The position numbers were made by a program, and so were the translations under genes. DNA of 64,000 bases, taken from assembly GCA_016213825.1 (NCBI GenBank), contig JACQZP010000030.1:186001-250000 (forward strand), in the 5' to 3' direction. Positions 52,302 through 60,623 of this stretch are shown one piece after another. Below the pieces are notes generated by a model. That model was given only the letters and a program-made list of their open reading frames with translations, was not told where the DNA came from and ran no database searches. Each line of letters opens with the position of its first letter. The first letter of the stretch is position 1. The stretch is from Acetobacterium woodii. GTDB taxonomy: Bacteria > Bacillota > Clostridia > Eubacteriales > Eubacteriaceae.

Positions 52302-53696
52302 ATGATTACAATACCGTTTAAAAATAAGGGTGAGTTTCTTTATGTGGAGATATACGAATTTATTAAAAAGGAAATTACCGACGGCAGCTTAAAATATGGG
52401 GAAAAGCTCCCTTCAAAACGGAGTTTGGCCAGTCATCTGGCGGTGAGTGTTAATACGGTGGATACGGCTTATAGTCAGCTGGTGGCGGAGGGATATCTGG
52501 AGGCTATTCCCAAAAGGGGATATTTTGTTTGCGAGATTGACACCTATTTATTGGAGCAAAAGGCCTGTGTTCAAGAAAAGAACATTAGAACAATAAAATC
52601 TGAAGCCATCAAAATTGATTTTTCACCCAATGCGATTGACCGTCGTATTTTCCCTTATGAGGCGTTCCGTAAAATATTCAAGTCAACCTTTAATGAATAT
52701 GATTGTAATTTATTAAATAAGCCGGATATTCAGGGGGAGTTGGAGCTGCGAAAAGCGCTGGTAGATTTACTTTATCGATCCCGCGGCGTGCGCTGTACCG
52801 AGGAGCAAATCATTATCGGATCGGGAACCGATCATCTGTTGCAAATATTGGGTTTGCTATGGGGACGGAATAAATTTATTGTCTTGGAAAACCCGGTTTA
52901 TCTGAAAGCATACAATATTTTTGAAAAAATGGGGAATCCGGTCATTTCTGTTGATATTGATGAAAAGGGGATACAAATTGAACCGTTAAAAGACTATGCT
53001 GACGTGGCGGTTTATGTTACACCGTCCCATCAATTCCCGCTGGGGATGAGCATGCCCATTGATCGGCGGATTAAACTGCTGAATTATGCCAATCAGGAAG
53101 CTGAAAGCTATATCATTGAGGATGATTATGACAGTGAATTTCGCTACAACGAAAAGCCCTTGCCATCACTTCAAAGTATTGATAGTAATGGCAAGGTCAT
53201 TTATATCGGTACTTTTTCAAAATCCATTGCTCCATCAATTCGGATCAGCTACATGGTTTTACCGGCAGTATTACTAAAAAAGTATCTGGAAATAGCGGAT
53301 GCCATCAGTTCCCCGGTTTCCAGTCTGGAGCAAAAAATGATTGCCGCTTTTATTGCTGACGGTGTTTTCGAAAAACATGTCAATAAAATGAGAAAAGTTT
53401 ACAAGGAAAAGCGAATTGTTTTAATGAATGCCTTAAAACAATGGGGTGATCAGGTTAAAATAACTGGTGAGAATGCCGGTCATCACCTTCTGGTGCAGCT
53501 GAACAACGGACTGACAGAGGAGGAGATGTATGTGCGTGCATTAGATGGTGGCGTTAAGGTTTATCCGGTTTCCCCTTATTTTATCCATGGACTTCCAGAA
53601 AATTATCGAAGCATGGTATTGTTGGGATATGGTTCATTAACCGATACCGAAATTTACGAGGGAATTGATATCCTCAAAAAAGTTTGGGAATTATAG
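52302..53696 (+). CDS. MocR-type (PdxR-like) GntR/aminotransferase regulator
   Basis: 464 residues. An N-terminal GntR winged helix at about 8-75 (LKYGEKLPSKRSLASHLAVS, YSQLVAEGYLEAIPKRGYFV) is fused to a type I aminotransferase domain (about 105-464). IIEDDYDSEFRY and the PLP-lysine motif YIGTFSKSIAPSIRI are visible. PdxR members bind PLP and control PLP synthesis or salvage genes; the divergent pyridoxal kinase is the obvious target. Of two tandem ATG codons, the second at 52302 sits 5 bases from AGGAG and is preferred over 52299. Confidence 0.9.
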   Translation: MITIPFKNKGEFLYVEIYEFIKKEITDGSLKYGEKLPSKRSLASHLAVSVNTVDTAYSQLVAEGYLEAIPKRGYFVCEIDTYLLEQKACVQEKNIRTIKSEAIKIDFSPNAIDRRIFPYEAFRKIFKSTFNEYDCNLLNKPDIQGELELRKALVDLLYRSRGVRCTEEQIIIGSGTDHLLQILGLLWGRNKFIVLENPVYLKAYNIFEKMGNPVISVDIDEKGIQIEPLKDYADVAVYVTPSHQFPLGMSMPIDRRIKLLNYANQEAESYIIEDDYDSEFRYNEKPLPSLQSIDSNGKVIYIGTFSKSIAPSIRISYMVLPAVLLKKYLEIADAISSPVSSLEQKMIAAFIADGVFEKHVNKMRKVYKEKRIVLMNALKQWGDQVKITGENAGHHLLVQLNNGLTEEEMYVRALDGGVKVYPVSPYFIHGLPENYRSMVLLGYGSLTDTEIYEGIDILKKVWEL

Positions 53697-53726
53697 AAAT
53701 AGTTTATTTTGACTGCCGTTAATCGA

Positions 53727-53758
53727 AGAGTAAAGTTTAAATTTTACTCTTTTTTTTA
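53727..53758 (+). terminator. Terminator upstream of the pilus operon
   Basis: AGAGTAAA/TTTACTCT hairpin followed by TTTTTTT. Confidence 0.8.
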
Positions 53759-53805
53759 TTTTCCAATAGTGGTAATATCAAATAAAAAGAGATAGGGGAT
53801 TAAAA

Positions 53806-54177
53806 GTGGGAAATAAAAGCAAATCTGTTAGGCAGCTAAATAATGTATCAGGCTTTACATTGATGGAAATTATTGTTGTGATTGCTATTTTAGGAGCGCT
53901 GGCAGCTTTGGCAATCCCACAGTTTACTGGTGTTCTTGAAAACTCTCAGAAGAAAACAGATTTAGCGAATATTCGAATTGTTGAAAGTGCGATTGAGCTT
54001 TATCAAGCTGAAATTGGAAAGATACCAGCAAGTGTCGATTCCTTTAATGAATTGATCACCGAGCTGAATCGGGTTGGTTATATTAAAAGTACGGAATTGC
54101 TGGCCGTTAGTAAAGGCAAAAGCTTCAGTTACGATGCGGCGACAAACAAGATAACATTGATCGATTCGGTGAAATAA
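53806..54177 (+). CDS. Type IV pilin (probable major pilin)
   Basis: 123 residues, GTG start after AGGGGATTAAAA. A 16-residue basic leader ends in Gly before FTLMEIIVVIAILGALAALAIPQF, the classic N-methylated pilin helix with Glu5. The rest (DLANIRIVESAIELYQAEIG) forms the alpha1-C helix and a short globular head. No cysteine pair is seen. It is first and simplest in the operon, so a major subunit is likely, though a GspG-like core pseudopilin reads similarly. A prepilin peptidase encoded elsewhere must process it. Confidence 0.9.
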   Translation: MGNKSKSVRQLNNVSGFTLMEIIVVIAILGALAALAIPQFTGVLENSQKKTDLANIRIVESAIELYQAEIGKIPASVDSFNELITELNRVGYIKSTELLAVSKGKSFSYDAATNKITLIDSVK

Positions 54178-54240
54178 AAACATATAGAATGTAAACGAAT
54201 ACAAAAGTGGGTTATTTAAAGCGATCATGAAGAAAAGTGT

Positions 54241-54717
54241 ATGAACAAAAAGAGTATGAATAAAAAAATTATAAGATCTAAAAATGGTTATACGATTATG
54301 GAATTATTGATTTCGTTGTCGATTTTGTCCCTGCTCACCGTAGCCATGCTTACGACGGCATTTGGCAGCGGTGATAGTATACGCAAAGACGCTTATGAGT
54401 CAGAATGCCAGCAAATTCTTTTTGTTTTGCTGGAGTATCAAAATGAAGCAATCATGGATGGTTATCGTCGGCAGGTTCGATTTTTGGATGGCGGCGTTCA
54501 AGTTTCCTGGACAAAAGATCGGGTGAACCATAAAGTCTATATACCGGTGAAAACATTGACGTTTTCTGGAGATTTTACTGGAGCTGCGGTTTTAAATCTT
54601 TATGAACATGGAACGGTGTCCCAGGGTGGGACACTCTATCTAACCAGTTTAGATGGGGCTGTTAAAAAAATTGTTGTTCAGGTTGGTAATGGAAGGATTT
54701 ATTTAGATGGCCCATAG
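54241..54717 (+). CDS. Prepilin-like protein (minor pilin, GspH/FimT-like)
   Basis: 158 residues, ATG 54241; an ATG at 54256 is also in frame. The leader ends NG before YTIMELLISLSILSLLTVAML, with Glu5. The globular part (GYRRQVRFLDGGVQVSW, TLTFSGDFTGAAVLNLYEHG) has the beta-rich layout of GspH/FimT minor pilins. It overlaps the next gene by 11 bases. Confidence 0.85.
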   Translation: MNKKSMNKKIIRSKNGYTIMELLISLSILSLLTVAMLTTAFGSGDSIRKDAYESECQQILFVLLEYQNEAIMDGYRRQVRFLDGGVQVSWTKDRVNHKVYIPVKTLTFSGDFTGAAVLNLYEHGTVSQGGTLYLTSLDGAVKKIVVQVGNGRIYLDGP

Positions 54718-55129
54718 AATCAGCAAAATCGGTAAACAGCTGCAAAAATCCCGAAATGGGTATACATTGGTTGAAGCAATTATTGCCATCGCGGTTTGTG
54801 GCTTTGGTCTGGCCATGATTTTAGGTCTCTATGGAATGGCAATCAAAACAGAAATGGTATCCAAAACAATTTATGAACAGTCGCTGGAAATCAATAGTAT
54901 CTCCGATGAGATTAATTTAAGTTTAATGGATGCTACAGACGAAAGCCTTAGTGAATGCGTTGATTTTATTTTAAAAAGCAATTATCCCGACTATCAGTTG
55001 CAGGAAATCAAACAGGAAACCCAAACTAATTTATATCAGCTTAAGATTTTACACAAAGGTTTTAACAGTAGGGATAAGGAATTTAATATTAAAATATTCT
55101 GGAGGCAAGATGAGACACCAGATACTTAG
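54707..55129 (+). CDS. Prepilin-like protein (minor pilin, PilV/GspI-like)
   Basis: 140 residues. The leader ends NG before YTLVEAIIAIAVCGFGLAMIL, with Glu5. The remainder is short and without known motifs. The start overlaps the previous gene and its end overlaps the next by 20 bases, so the minor pilins are tightly coupled. Confidence 0.82.
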   Translation: MAHRISKIGKQLQKSRNGYTLVEAIIAIAVCGFGLAMILGLYGMAIKTEMVSKTIYEQSLEINSISDEINLSLMDATDESLSECVDFILKSNYPDYQLQEIKQETQTNLYQLKILHKGFNSRDKEFNIKIFWRQDETPDT

Positions 55130-55613
55130 AAAAAATCAAGGTTTTTCGCTGATTGAAGTTCTGACATCGCTGATGGTTATTTCATTGGTACTTGGGCTGC
55201 TCTTGTCGGGTCTCATCTTCGTGAACACCATTAAAGAAAAAACGCAAATTAATCAGAAATTATTTTACAGTGAACGATATCTTAATTTATATTTTCAAAA
55301 ACAAATTTTAAAATCTGAAACAATTTATTTTGTAAACAACCGGATTTATCTCCAGGATATGGAAAATCCGGATTTGTATTATAATTATTATCAATATAAT
55401 AATGGTTTTTTACGGCGGTATAAGGTCTATAAAAATGGTTTGAACCCGATTGGATCAGGAGGAAACAGTCAATTTGCCGATAATATTAAGTCATTTTCAC
55501 TGACCTTGGGGGCAAATAAAGAAATTCTGCTGAACTACACACTGGCAATTGACGGCGAAATCTATCAACGGGAAACGACCATTAAACATGGAAGAACGGT
55601 AGTAATATTATGA
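55110..55613 (+). CDS. Prepilin-like protein (minor pilin, PilW/GspJ-like)
   Basis: 167 residues. NQG before FSLIEVLTSLMVISLVLGLLL, with Glu5, followed by a Tyr/Asn-rich globular part (NPDLYYNYYQYNNGFLRRY). Position in the operon and size fit PilW/GspJ. It overlaps the next gene by 4 bases. Confidence 0.82.
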   Translation: MRHQILRKNQGFSLIEVLTSLMVISLVLGLLLSGLIFVNTIKEKTQINQKLFYSERYLNLYFQKQILKSETIYFVNNRIYLQDMENPDLYYNYYQYNNGFLRRYKVYKNGLNPIGSGGNSQFADNIKSFSLTLGANKEILLNYTLAIDGEIYQRETTIKHGRTVVIL

Positions 55614-56038
55614 AAAAGACAGTGCGTGGAGAAGATGGATTTATACTGCCATTGGTTTTGGTGGTGATCGCGCTGCTGGCTGGGGGTGTGGCTTATATTC
55701 TAACCCAGGGAATGGCGGAGTTGCAAGCAAACACATTAAATCAGGATTATCAGCTATGTATTTTGACAGGAAAAAATGCAATGGCGATCCTCCAGGCCGA
55801 ACTTGAAGATGATGTAAACTATAGTGGTACAAATGGCAGGGTAGCTGATGAAAATGGGGGCACCTACCAGATACGTGTTTTTAAAACCTCAGAAAGTCTG
55901 CGCTATGTGGAAGTGGAAAGCGATTATAAAACCTATCAAAAGAAATTCACTGGTGAAATAGAACTGAAGGCCAAAGAGGCAGGAGCGCTAAAAGGTTCGA
56001 TTGTTAAGTTTAATTGGAAGATGTTGGGGGCAGTTTGA
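55610..56038 (+). CDS. PilX/GspK-like minor pilin lacking Glu5
   Basis: 142 residues. The leader ends EDG before FILPLVLVVIALLAGGVAYIL. Position +5 is Leu rather than Glu and +4 is Pro, a substitution known for GspK-type tip subunits. The C-terminal part (GRVADENGGTYQIRVFKTSE) resembles a small PilX domain. Together with the three preceding genes it would form the tip or priming complex. ATG 55610 overlaps the previous stop. Confidence 0.8.
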   Translation: MKKTVRGEDGFILPLVLVVIALLAGGVAYILTQGMAELQANTLNQDYQLCILTGKNAMAILQAELEDDVNYSGTNGRVADENGGTYQIRVFKTSESLRYVEVESDYKTYQKKFTGEIELKAKEAGALKGSIVKFNWKMLGAV

Positions 56039-56040
56039 AA

Positions 56041-56988
56041 ATGAGCAAGAAACTATGGATTGTGGACCTGGGTATAAATCTAACAAAAATAGTAGTCGGA
56101 TTTACTGAAGATTCGGGCCGGGTCCATATCGAAGATATTCGCATTGAAAAAACACCGGGAAATTATTGCGAAAACACGCAAACGATGGGGGCATTTTTGC
56201 GGCCGCTTTTAAAGGGATATCGACGTAAAGATGAACTGATGTTGTTAATTAACCATAAAGAGGTGCTGGTGGGTACGTTTACCTTTCCAATGATGACCTT
56301 ACAAGAGGTGGAAGATGCTATTTATTGGAAAATGCAGTTGCTTGTAACAGGAAATATCGATAATTGGCGAATTGATTTTACCGCCCGAGAACGAACTCAG
56401 CGATTGGAATATCTGGGGATTGATGATAAAAAACTGGATGTGTTGGGGGTTGGGGTTGAAAAAGCTCGTTTAAGGTGGTATTACAGAATTTTCAAAAAAT
56501 CAGGGTTTGTTTTAAAATCAATTGTTCCCCAGTTTTATGCCTACACCAGCCTGATGAATGCGGATGATGATCATCCAACGTTGATTATTGATATGGGAAA
56601 AACCGGTGCGCGGATTTTTTATTATAACCAGGGTTCGCTGATTGAAAATCATCACATTGAGCTTGACCCCAGCTGGGATGGAGAAACCTATCTACTGCAA
56701 ATCATAAAAGTCGTTGGGGAAGTCCGGCAGTCCCCTTTAGGTTATGCAAAAGGCTGTGAAAATGAGGCTATTTATATAATGGGTGGCGAAAGCCTGCATG
56801 CTGGAGTTTGGGACTATTTAAGCCGAAGCATTAATAAGAGCGTCCTTCCGACTTATTTTCTTTTGGATGAGCGGGAGGAACTGATTTTTCCGCGGCTGAT
56901 GACCAAAGCAGAACTTTGCTTAATTACACCTGGGGTGTGTGGTCTGATTAAGTGGGCTCAGATCAACAGCAGTGGTGAGGAGCAATGA
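56041..56988 (+). CDS. pilM: Type IV pilus assembly protein PilM
   Basis: 315 residues from ATG 56041, two bases after the preceding stop. It is an actin-like ATPase fold: WIVDLGINLTKIVVGF (phosphate 1), TLIIDMGKTGARIFYY (phosphate 2) and YIMGGESLHAG (adenosine). PilM is the cytoplasmic ring that binds the PilN N terminus and links pilus motor and membrane parts. Sequence is diverged, but position before PilN/PilO secures it. It overlaps pilN by 4 bases. Confidence 0.85.
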   Translation: MSKKLWIVDLGINLTKIVVGFTEDSGRVHIEDIRIEKTPGNYCENTQTMGAFLRPLLKGYRRKDELMLLINHKEVLVGTFTFPMMTLQEVEDAIYWKMQLLVTGNIDNWRIDFTARERTQRLEYLGIDDKKLDVLGVGVEKARLRWYYRIFKKSGFVLKSIVPQFYAYTSLMNADDDHPTLIIDMGKTGARIFYYNQGSLIENHHIELDPSWDGETYLLQIIKVVGEVRQSPLGYAKGCENEAIYIMGGESLHAGVWDYLSRSINKSVLPTYFLLDEREELIFPRLMTKAELCLITPGVCGLIKWAQINSSGEEQ

Positions 56989-57551
56989 AGGAGGAGATGA
57001 ATTTATTACCGCTGGATCTTCCGAAACGGAAACGGCCAAATCAGCCTAAAAGAAAAGAGCTGGTATTTATTTTGGGATCAGTTTTGATTTTGCTGGCTAT
57101 TTATGGAACGTTGTTTTTCCTGGATTGGTCCTGCCAGAATGAGATTAAAAGAGTTGAAGAAAACATCACTAGCAAATCAGAATATCAGGTTATTTATACG
57201 AATCTAACTTTTCAGAATGAGGTTTTGAAAGATCGGACCCATATTCAGGAATCCATTAATAGAAATAAAGATCTGCCCCTTAAAGCGCTAACTCAAATAC
57301 ACAATGCGATTCCAGATGGGGTGATGGTATTAAATTATGCATTTCGGGATGATATGATGACTATTTCAGGAGAAACCCGAAAAAAAGAAACCATCTTGGA
57401 GTTTAAGGAAAAACTGAGTGTTGTTGATTTGTTCAAAGCGATCAATTTGGTCAATACCAATACAAAACAGCAAACAGCAGGTGATAATAAAAATCAGATT
57501 AATGAGGAAATCTGGCAATTTACGTTTGATATTCAAATGAATGAGGTATAA
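56985..57551 (+). CDS. pilN: Type IV pilus assembly protein PilN
   Basis: 188 residues. MNLLPLDLPKRKR near the N terminus is the PilM-binding motif of PilN. One membrane helix lies at about 26-46 (VFILGSVLILLAIYGTLFF), then a coiled coil and a C-terminal alpha/beta domain (AIPDGVMVLNYAFRDDMMTI). ATG 56985 overlaps the pilM stop; ATG 56997, starting MNLLP, is an alternative with too close a ribosome site. Confidence 0.85.
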   Translation: MKEEMNLLPLDLPKRKRPNQPKRKELVFILGSVLILLAIYGTLFFLDWSCQNEIKRVEENITSKSEYQVIYTNLTFQNEVLKDRTHIQESINRNKDLPLKALTQIHNAIPDGVMVLNYAFRDDMMTISGETRKKETILEFKEKLSVVDLFKAINLVNTNTKQQTAGDNKNQINEEIWQFTFDIQMNEV

Positions 57552-57554
57552 TAA

Positions 57555-58277
57555 TTGAGTAGAAACAATGTGGAGCGTTTTGATCAAAAAAACGATCCTA
57601 AAAAAGATGATTCTCAAAAGAATAAGAAAACAAGAATTGAAAAATGGATTGTTTTAGGGGCTTTATTGGTTATCTTACTGGCCCTGTTTGTAATGCCAAA
57701 ATATAAAGCCTATGCCAAAAACAAAGAAGTATTGGCAGAAAAGGTCAGTTATAGCATGGCGTTACCCGATGAAATGTCAGAAGAAACCTATTTGGCAGAA
57801 CTAAAAAGTATTGGGGATCAACTTGACATCAGCAAAAAAAGTCTGCCGGAAAATATTGATACCATCAGACTCTATGAGGTGGTGGCAAAAAAAGCCGAAT
57901 CCTGCCAGCTGGGATTGATTTCGGTAAAATTTGAACAAGATGATTCTCACATCGACAACATCATTGGCGACCGAATCGAAAAAGGGTTTTCCGAAAAAGC
58001 AGAAAAAAACATCCAGGTTTCAGACGGAAAAATTTTGACAGCCTGCAAATTCGTTGTTATTTGCACCGGAAATGATGATCAACTTATTGCTTTTCTAAAT
58101 GAGTTAAATCAATGTCAGCCGATTATTAGCGTCTTAACTTATGAAATCGAAAGTGATGTAACAAACAAAAAAACAATGACGCTGAAACTGGAAAGTTTTG
58201 GGATTCAGGAAGAAGATCGATTTAATATAAACGTGGATGATGAAAAATTTGCTAACGAAAAAGAAGATGGGGTATGA
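57555..58277 (+). CDS. pilO: Type IV pilus assembly protein PilO
   Basis: 240 residues, TTG start at 57555 behind GAGGT with 7-base spacing. Basic, Lys/Asp-rich N terminus, one membrane helix at about 33-50 (WIVLGALLVILLALFVM), a coiled region and a ferredoxin-like domain typical of PilO (QLIAFLNELNQCQPIISVLT). It pairs with PilN as the inner alignment complex. It is the last recognised gene of the pilus operon. Confidence 0.82.
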   Translation: MSRNNVERFDQKNDPKKDDSQKNKKTRIEKWIVLGALLVILLALFVMPKYKAYAKNKEVLAEKVSYSMALPDEMSEETYLAELKSIGDQLDISKKSLPENIDTIRLYEVVAKKAESCQLGLISVKFEQDDSHIDNIIGDRIEKGFSEKAEKNIQVSDGKILTACKFVVICTGNDDQLIAFLNELNQCQPIISVLTYEIESDVTNKKTMTLKLESFGIQEEDRFNINVDDEKFANEKEDGV

Positions 58278-58352
58278 ATGTAAAACAGGGTTTAGTGTTC
58301 CGAAGGAATAAAATATACAGGGGCTTTAGTAGGCAACTGGGAAGGCAAAAAA

Positions 58353-59711
58353 ATGAATGAGATAAGAACAAAAAAAATTGTTGGGTCACTGTCTGGTGTC
58401 GGAGTCGCCGGGATTGGCATTTACATGATCAGTCACCCGAGGACTTCTGTAGAACAAATGGTTATCCTGTTAATGGCGGCATTGGTAGTTTTTGCCGTGA
58501 TTAATCTAATCTCCGTATTTTTCAAATTTCATGGTGAAAGCAAGAAGATGAAGTTGATCGGAGCCTTGGTTAATTTACTCTTTTCCTTGCTGCTTTTTTA
58601 TTTCAGGTTTGCTCTGGCTGATTTAATTCCCTACATTTTCGCAAGTTACGTACTGGTCAACAGCATCGTCAAATTTATCTCAGCGGTAACCCTCTGGCGC
58701 GACGGAGCACCCAATTATGGCTTCTATTTTTTAAATGGTTTTTTGAGCTTTATTTTTGGGGTTTATTTATTCGTTAATAGTTATTTTAAAACCGCCAGCT
58801 TTGCCATCGTTGCGGGGATCTATTTGCTTTGGTATGGTTTCACTTTAATTTTTGATGCTTTTAATGAAGAAGAAACCCAGGAAAAGATGAGCCAGTCGGC
58901 TAAAAAAATTCAGCGAAAAATGCGAATTGCCTTGCCTTCCTTATTGGGAGTTTTTGTACCGATGGGGCTGCTTCGGAAATATGATGAAAAAGTAGCATCT
59001 GAAGATGCGAATGCCTATATATTGTCTCAGGAAGTGCTGATTCCGGAAAAGGCGGGCATTAACCCTATGAACATTGAGATCCTTGTTCATCTATCCAAAA
59101 AATTTATGGAAGCTTTTGGACATGTGGATCTGATATTTGGCGATCAGGCAATGTCTTACGGAAATTTTGATGGACATTCCTATCGTTTAGGTGGAGCCAT
59201 GAGCGATGGTGTTCTTTTCATCTGTGATAAAGATCGCTATCTGAGAGAATCAGTTTTAAATGATGGGAAGGTGCTGATCTCTTTTAAAGTCGCTTTTACA
59301 GAAGCAGAATTGGAAATAATAAAGGCGAATTATGAACACTTTCAGGAAAATATGTTCGAATGGTTTTGCGACACCCAACTATCTGAACAAGGTTTGCTAA
59401 AACCCGGGGAATATACGGGGGTTGAAGATATCATTTACAAGGGAACCGGAGCTCGCTTTTATAAGTTTAAAAAGGGTCCATTGAAGACCTATTTTGCGCT
59501 GAATACCAATTGTGTTAAAGTTGCCGATTCGCTTTTTGAAAATACTAATTTTGAGAAACCGGCCACCGGAAATATTGTAACACCAGGCGCGTATTACCAA
59601 TTTTTGATGGGCGCACTGGAACGGCCGGGTACCAAAATATATGAGAAAAAGATCTATTCCAAGGAGACCTTTGGAAATGATAATGAAATTGCAACTCAGG
59701 AAAAACTGTAG
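58353..59711 (+). CDS. DUF308/HdeD-like membrane protein with papain-like C-terminal domain
   Basis: 452 residues, ribosome site GGGAAGG. Residues about 10-175 hold some six membrane helices in DUF308/HdeD style (VEQMVILLMAALVVFAVINL, FYFLNGFLSFIFGVYLFVN). After a basic linker comes a soluble domain at about 225-450: FGHVDLIFGDQAMSYGNF, YRLGGAMSDGVLFIC, YFALNTNCVKVADSLF and NIVTPGAYYQFLMGAL. The order of a His strand followed by an N-C-V helix and a TP..L segment resembles permuted papain-fold (DUF4105/NlpC-like) proteins, so His in GHVD and Cys in NCVKV could be catalytic. This reading is by pattern only. It follows pilO after 75 bases and may belong to that transcript. Confidence 0.6.
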   Translation: MNEIRTKKIVGSLSGVGVAGIGIYMISHPRTSVEQMVILLMAALVVFAVINLISVFFKFHGESKKMKLIGALVNLLFSLLLFYFRFALADLIPYIFASYVLVNSIVKFISAVTLWRDGAPNYGFYFLNGFLSFIFGVYLFVNSYFKTASFAIVAGIYLLWYGFTLIFDAFNEEETQEKMSQSAKKIQRKMRIALPSLLGVFVPMGLLRKYDEKVASEDANAYILSQEVLIPEKAGINPMNIEILVHLSKKFMEAFGHVDLIFGDQAMSYGNFDGHSYRLGGAMSDGVLFICDKDRYLRESVLNDGKVLISFKVAFTEAELEIIKANYEHFQENMFEWFCDTQLSEQGLLKPGEYTGVEDIIYKGTGARFYKFKKGPLKTYFALNTNCVKVADSLFENTNFEKPATGNIVTPGAYYQFLMGALERPGTKIYEKKIYSKETFGNDNEIATQEKL

Positions 59712-59721
59712 CATAATCACT

Positions 59722-59761
59722 TTAAAAGCCACTTGTTCGAATCAAACAAGTGGCTTTTAAA
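59722..59761. terminator. Bidirectional terminator
   Basis: AAAAGCCACTTGTT/AACAAGTGGCTTTT hairpin between convergent genes. Confidence 0.88.
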
Positions 59762-59764
59762 AAT

Positions 59765-60385
59765 CTATACGCGATTGATAATCTCGGTCAGACTAGACTG
59801 GAAAATTAAAAACATGCGATGAAGGTCATTAATCTCCTGGGGAGATAGTTCCTCAAAAGATTTATTAAAAGGTTCAAACAGATCAGAGTTGACACTGCCT
59901 AGCTGATCAAAAATAGATTGACCATTAGGGGTAAGCGTAAAGACAACTTCACGAACGTTGACCGAAGATTTTTCTTTTTCGATCAGTTGTTTTTCAAGAA
60001 GCTTGGACGTACATTTTGAAATGGCACTTTTGGAAATACTCAGTTTGTTGGCCAGTTGAGTCAGGTTGATGCCTGAAAATTGTCCAATCATATCGAGGGC
60101 TTTGAGTTCAGAAGGGTATAAGGAATAGGAAACCCCATTTATAGCAAAGGTTTGGGGTAAAACAAGAATATTCTGATAAAGAACTGCAGAATCAATCATC
60201 AGTTTTTTAACCGCAGCATGATCAACTGCTAAATCGGGTTGAACATCATTCTGGGTGGCTGGTTTTTCTTTCTTAGTAACAGGACCTGCTTTTTTTTCTT
60301 CAATTAAATTTTTCTTTTTGGTCTCTTTTTTTGAATCCTTAACTTCTTTGACATCCAGTTTCTTGTTTTTCTTCTCTTTTTTCAA
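59765..60385 (-). CDS. MarR-family regulator with Lys-rich N-terminal tail
   Basis: 206 residues. The first 55 are Lys/Glu-rich and unlike the family (LDVKEVKDSKKETKKKNLIE). Residues about 60-206 are a normal MarR domain (LYPSELKALDMIGQFSGINL, TQLANKLSISKSAISKCTSK, LEKQLIEKEKS). It is divergent from a BMP-type nucleoside transporter, with an operator-like palindrome at 60425-60444 downstream of its own -10. Autorepression and control of the transporter are likely. Ligand unknown. Start: ATG 60385 after AAAGGAG. Confidence 0.88.
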   Translation of the reverse strand: MKKEKKNKKLDVKEVKDSKKETKKKNLIEEKKAGPVTKKEKPATQNDVQPDLAVDHAAVKKLMIDSAVLYQNILVLPQTFAINGVSYSLYPSELKALDMIGQFSGINLTQLANKLSISKSAISKCTSKLLEKQLIEKEKSSVNVREVVFTLTPNGQSIFDQLGSVNSDLFEPFNKSFEELSPQEINDLHRMFLIFQSSLTEIINRV

Positions 60386-60424
60386 AATGACACTCCTTTC
60401 AAAACAAAATAAACCATTTAACAG

Positions 60425-60444
60425 GGTGAAAGTTCGAGTTCACC
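60425..60444. promoter_or_regulatory. Candidate MarR operator
   Basis: GGTGAA, eight bases, TTCACC: a 20-bp inverted repeat just downstream of the marR-like promoter's -10, where a repressor would block transcription. Confidence 0.45.
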
Positions 60445-60458
60445 TTGGTTACAGTCTA

Positions 60459-60487
60459 ATAATAACGAATATCCTGATTTTATGCAA
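60459..60487 (-). promoter_or_regulatory. Promoter of the MarR-family gene
   Basis: On the minus strand: TTGCAT (60487-60482), 17 bases, TATTAT (60464-60459). Confidence 0.6.
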
Positions 60488-60530
60488 TAAAAACATGGTC
60501 TGGGCTGATATTTTATTCCAGTTTTTTAGA

Positions 60531-60559
60531 TTGCATTTTATATAGTTTTTAGTTAAAAT
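60531..60559 (+). promoter_or_regulatory. Promoter of the BMP-type transporter operon
   Basis: TTGCAT (60531-60536), 17 bases, TAAAAT (60554-60559). It shares its -35 with the divergent MarR promoter. Confidence 0.6.
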
Positions 60560-60623
60560 ATTAGCGTGGGTAGGACTGTTTATAATAATGGCTCTACACC
60601 GAATTAGAAATAGGAGGAAGAGA

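Noticed and set aside
60386-60623. Purine riboswitch before the nucleoside transporter
   Set aside because: No conserved core of the purine aptamer is present; the gap is accounted for by divergent promoters and a palindrome.
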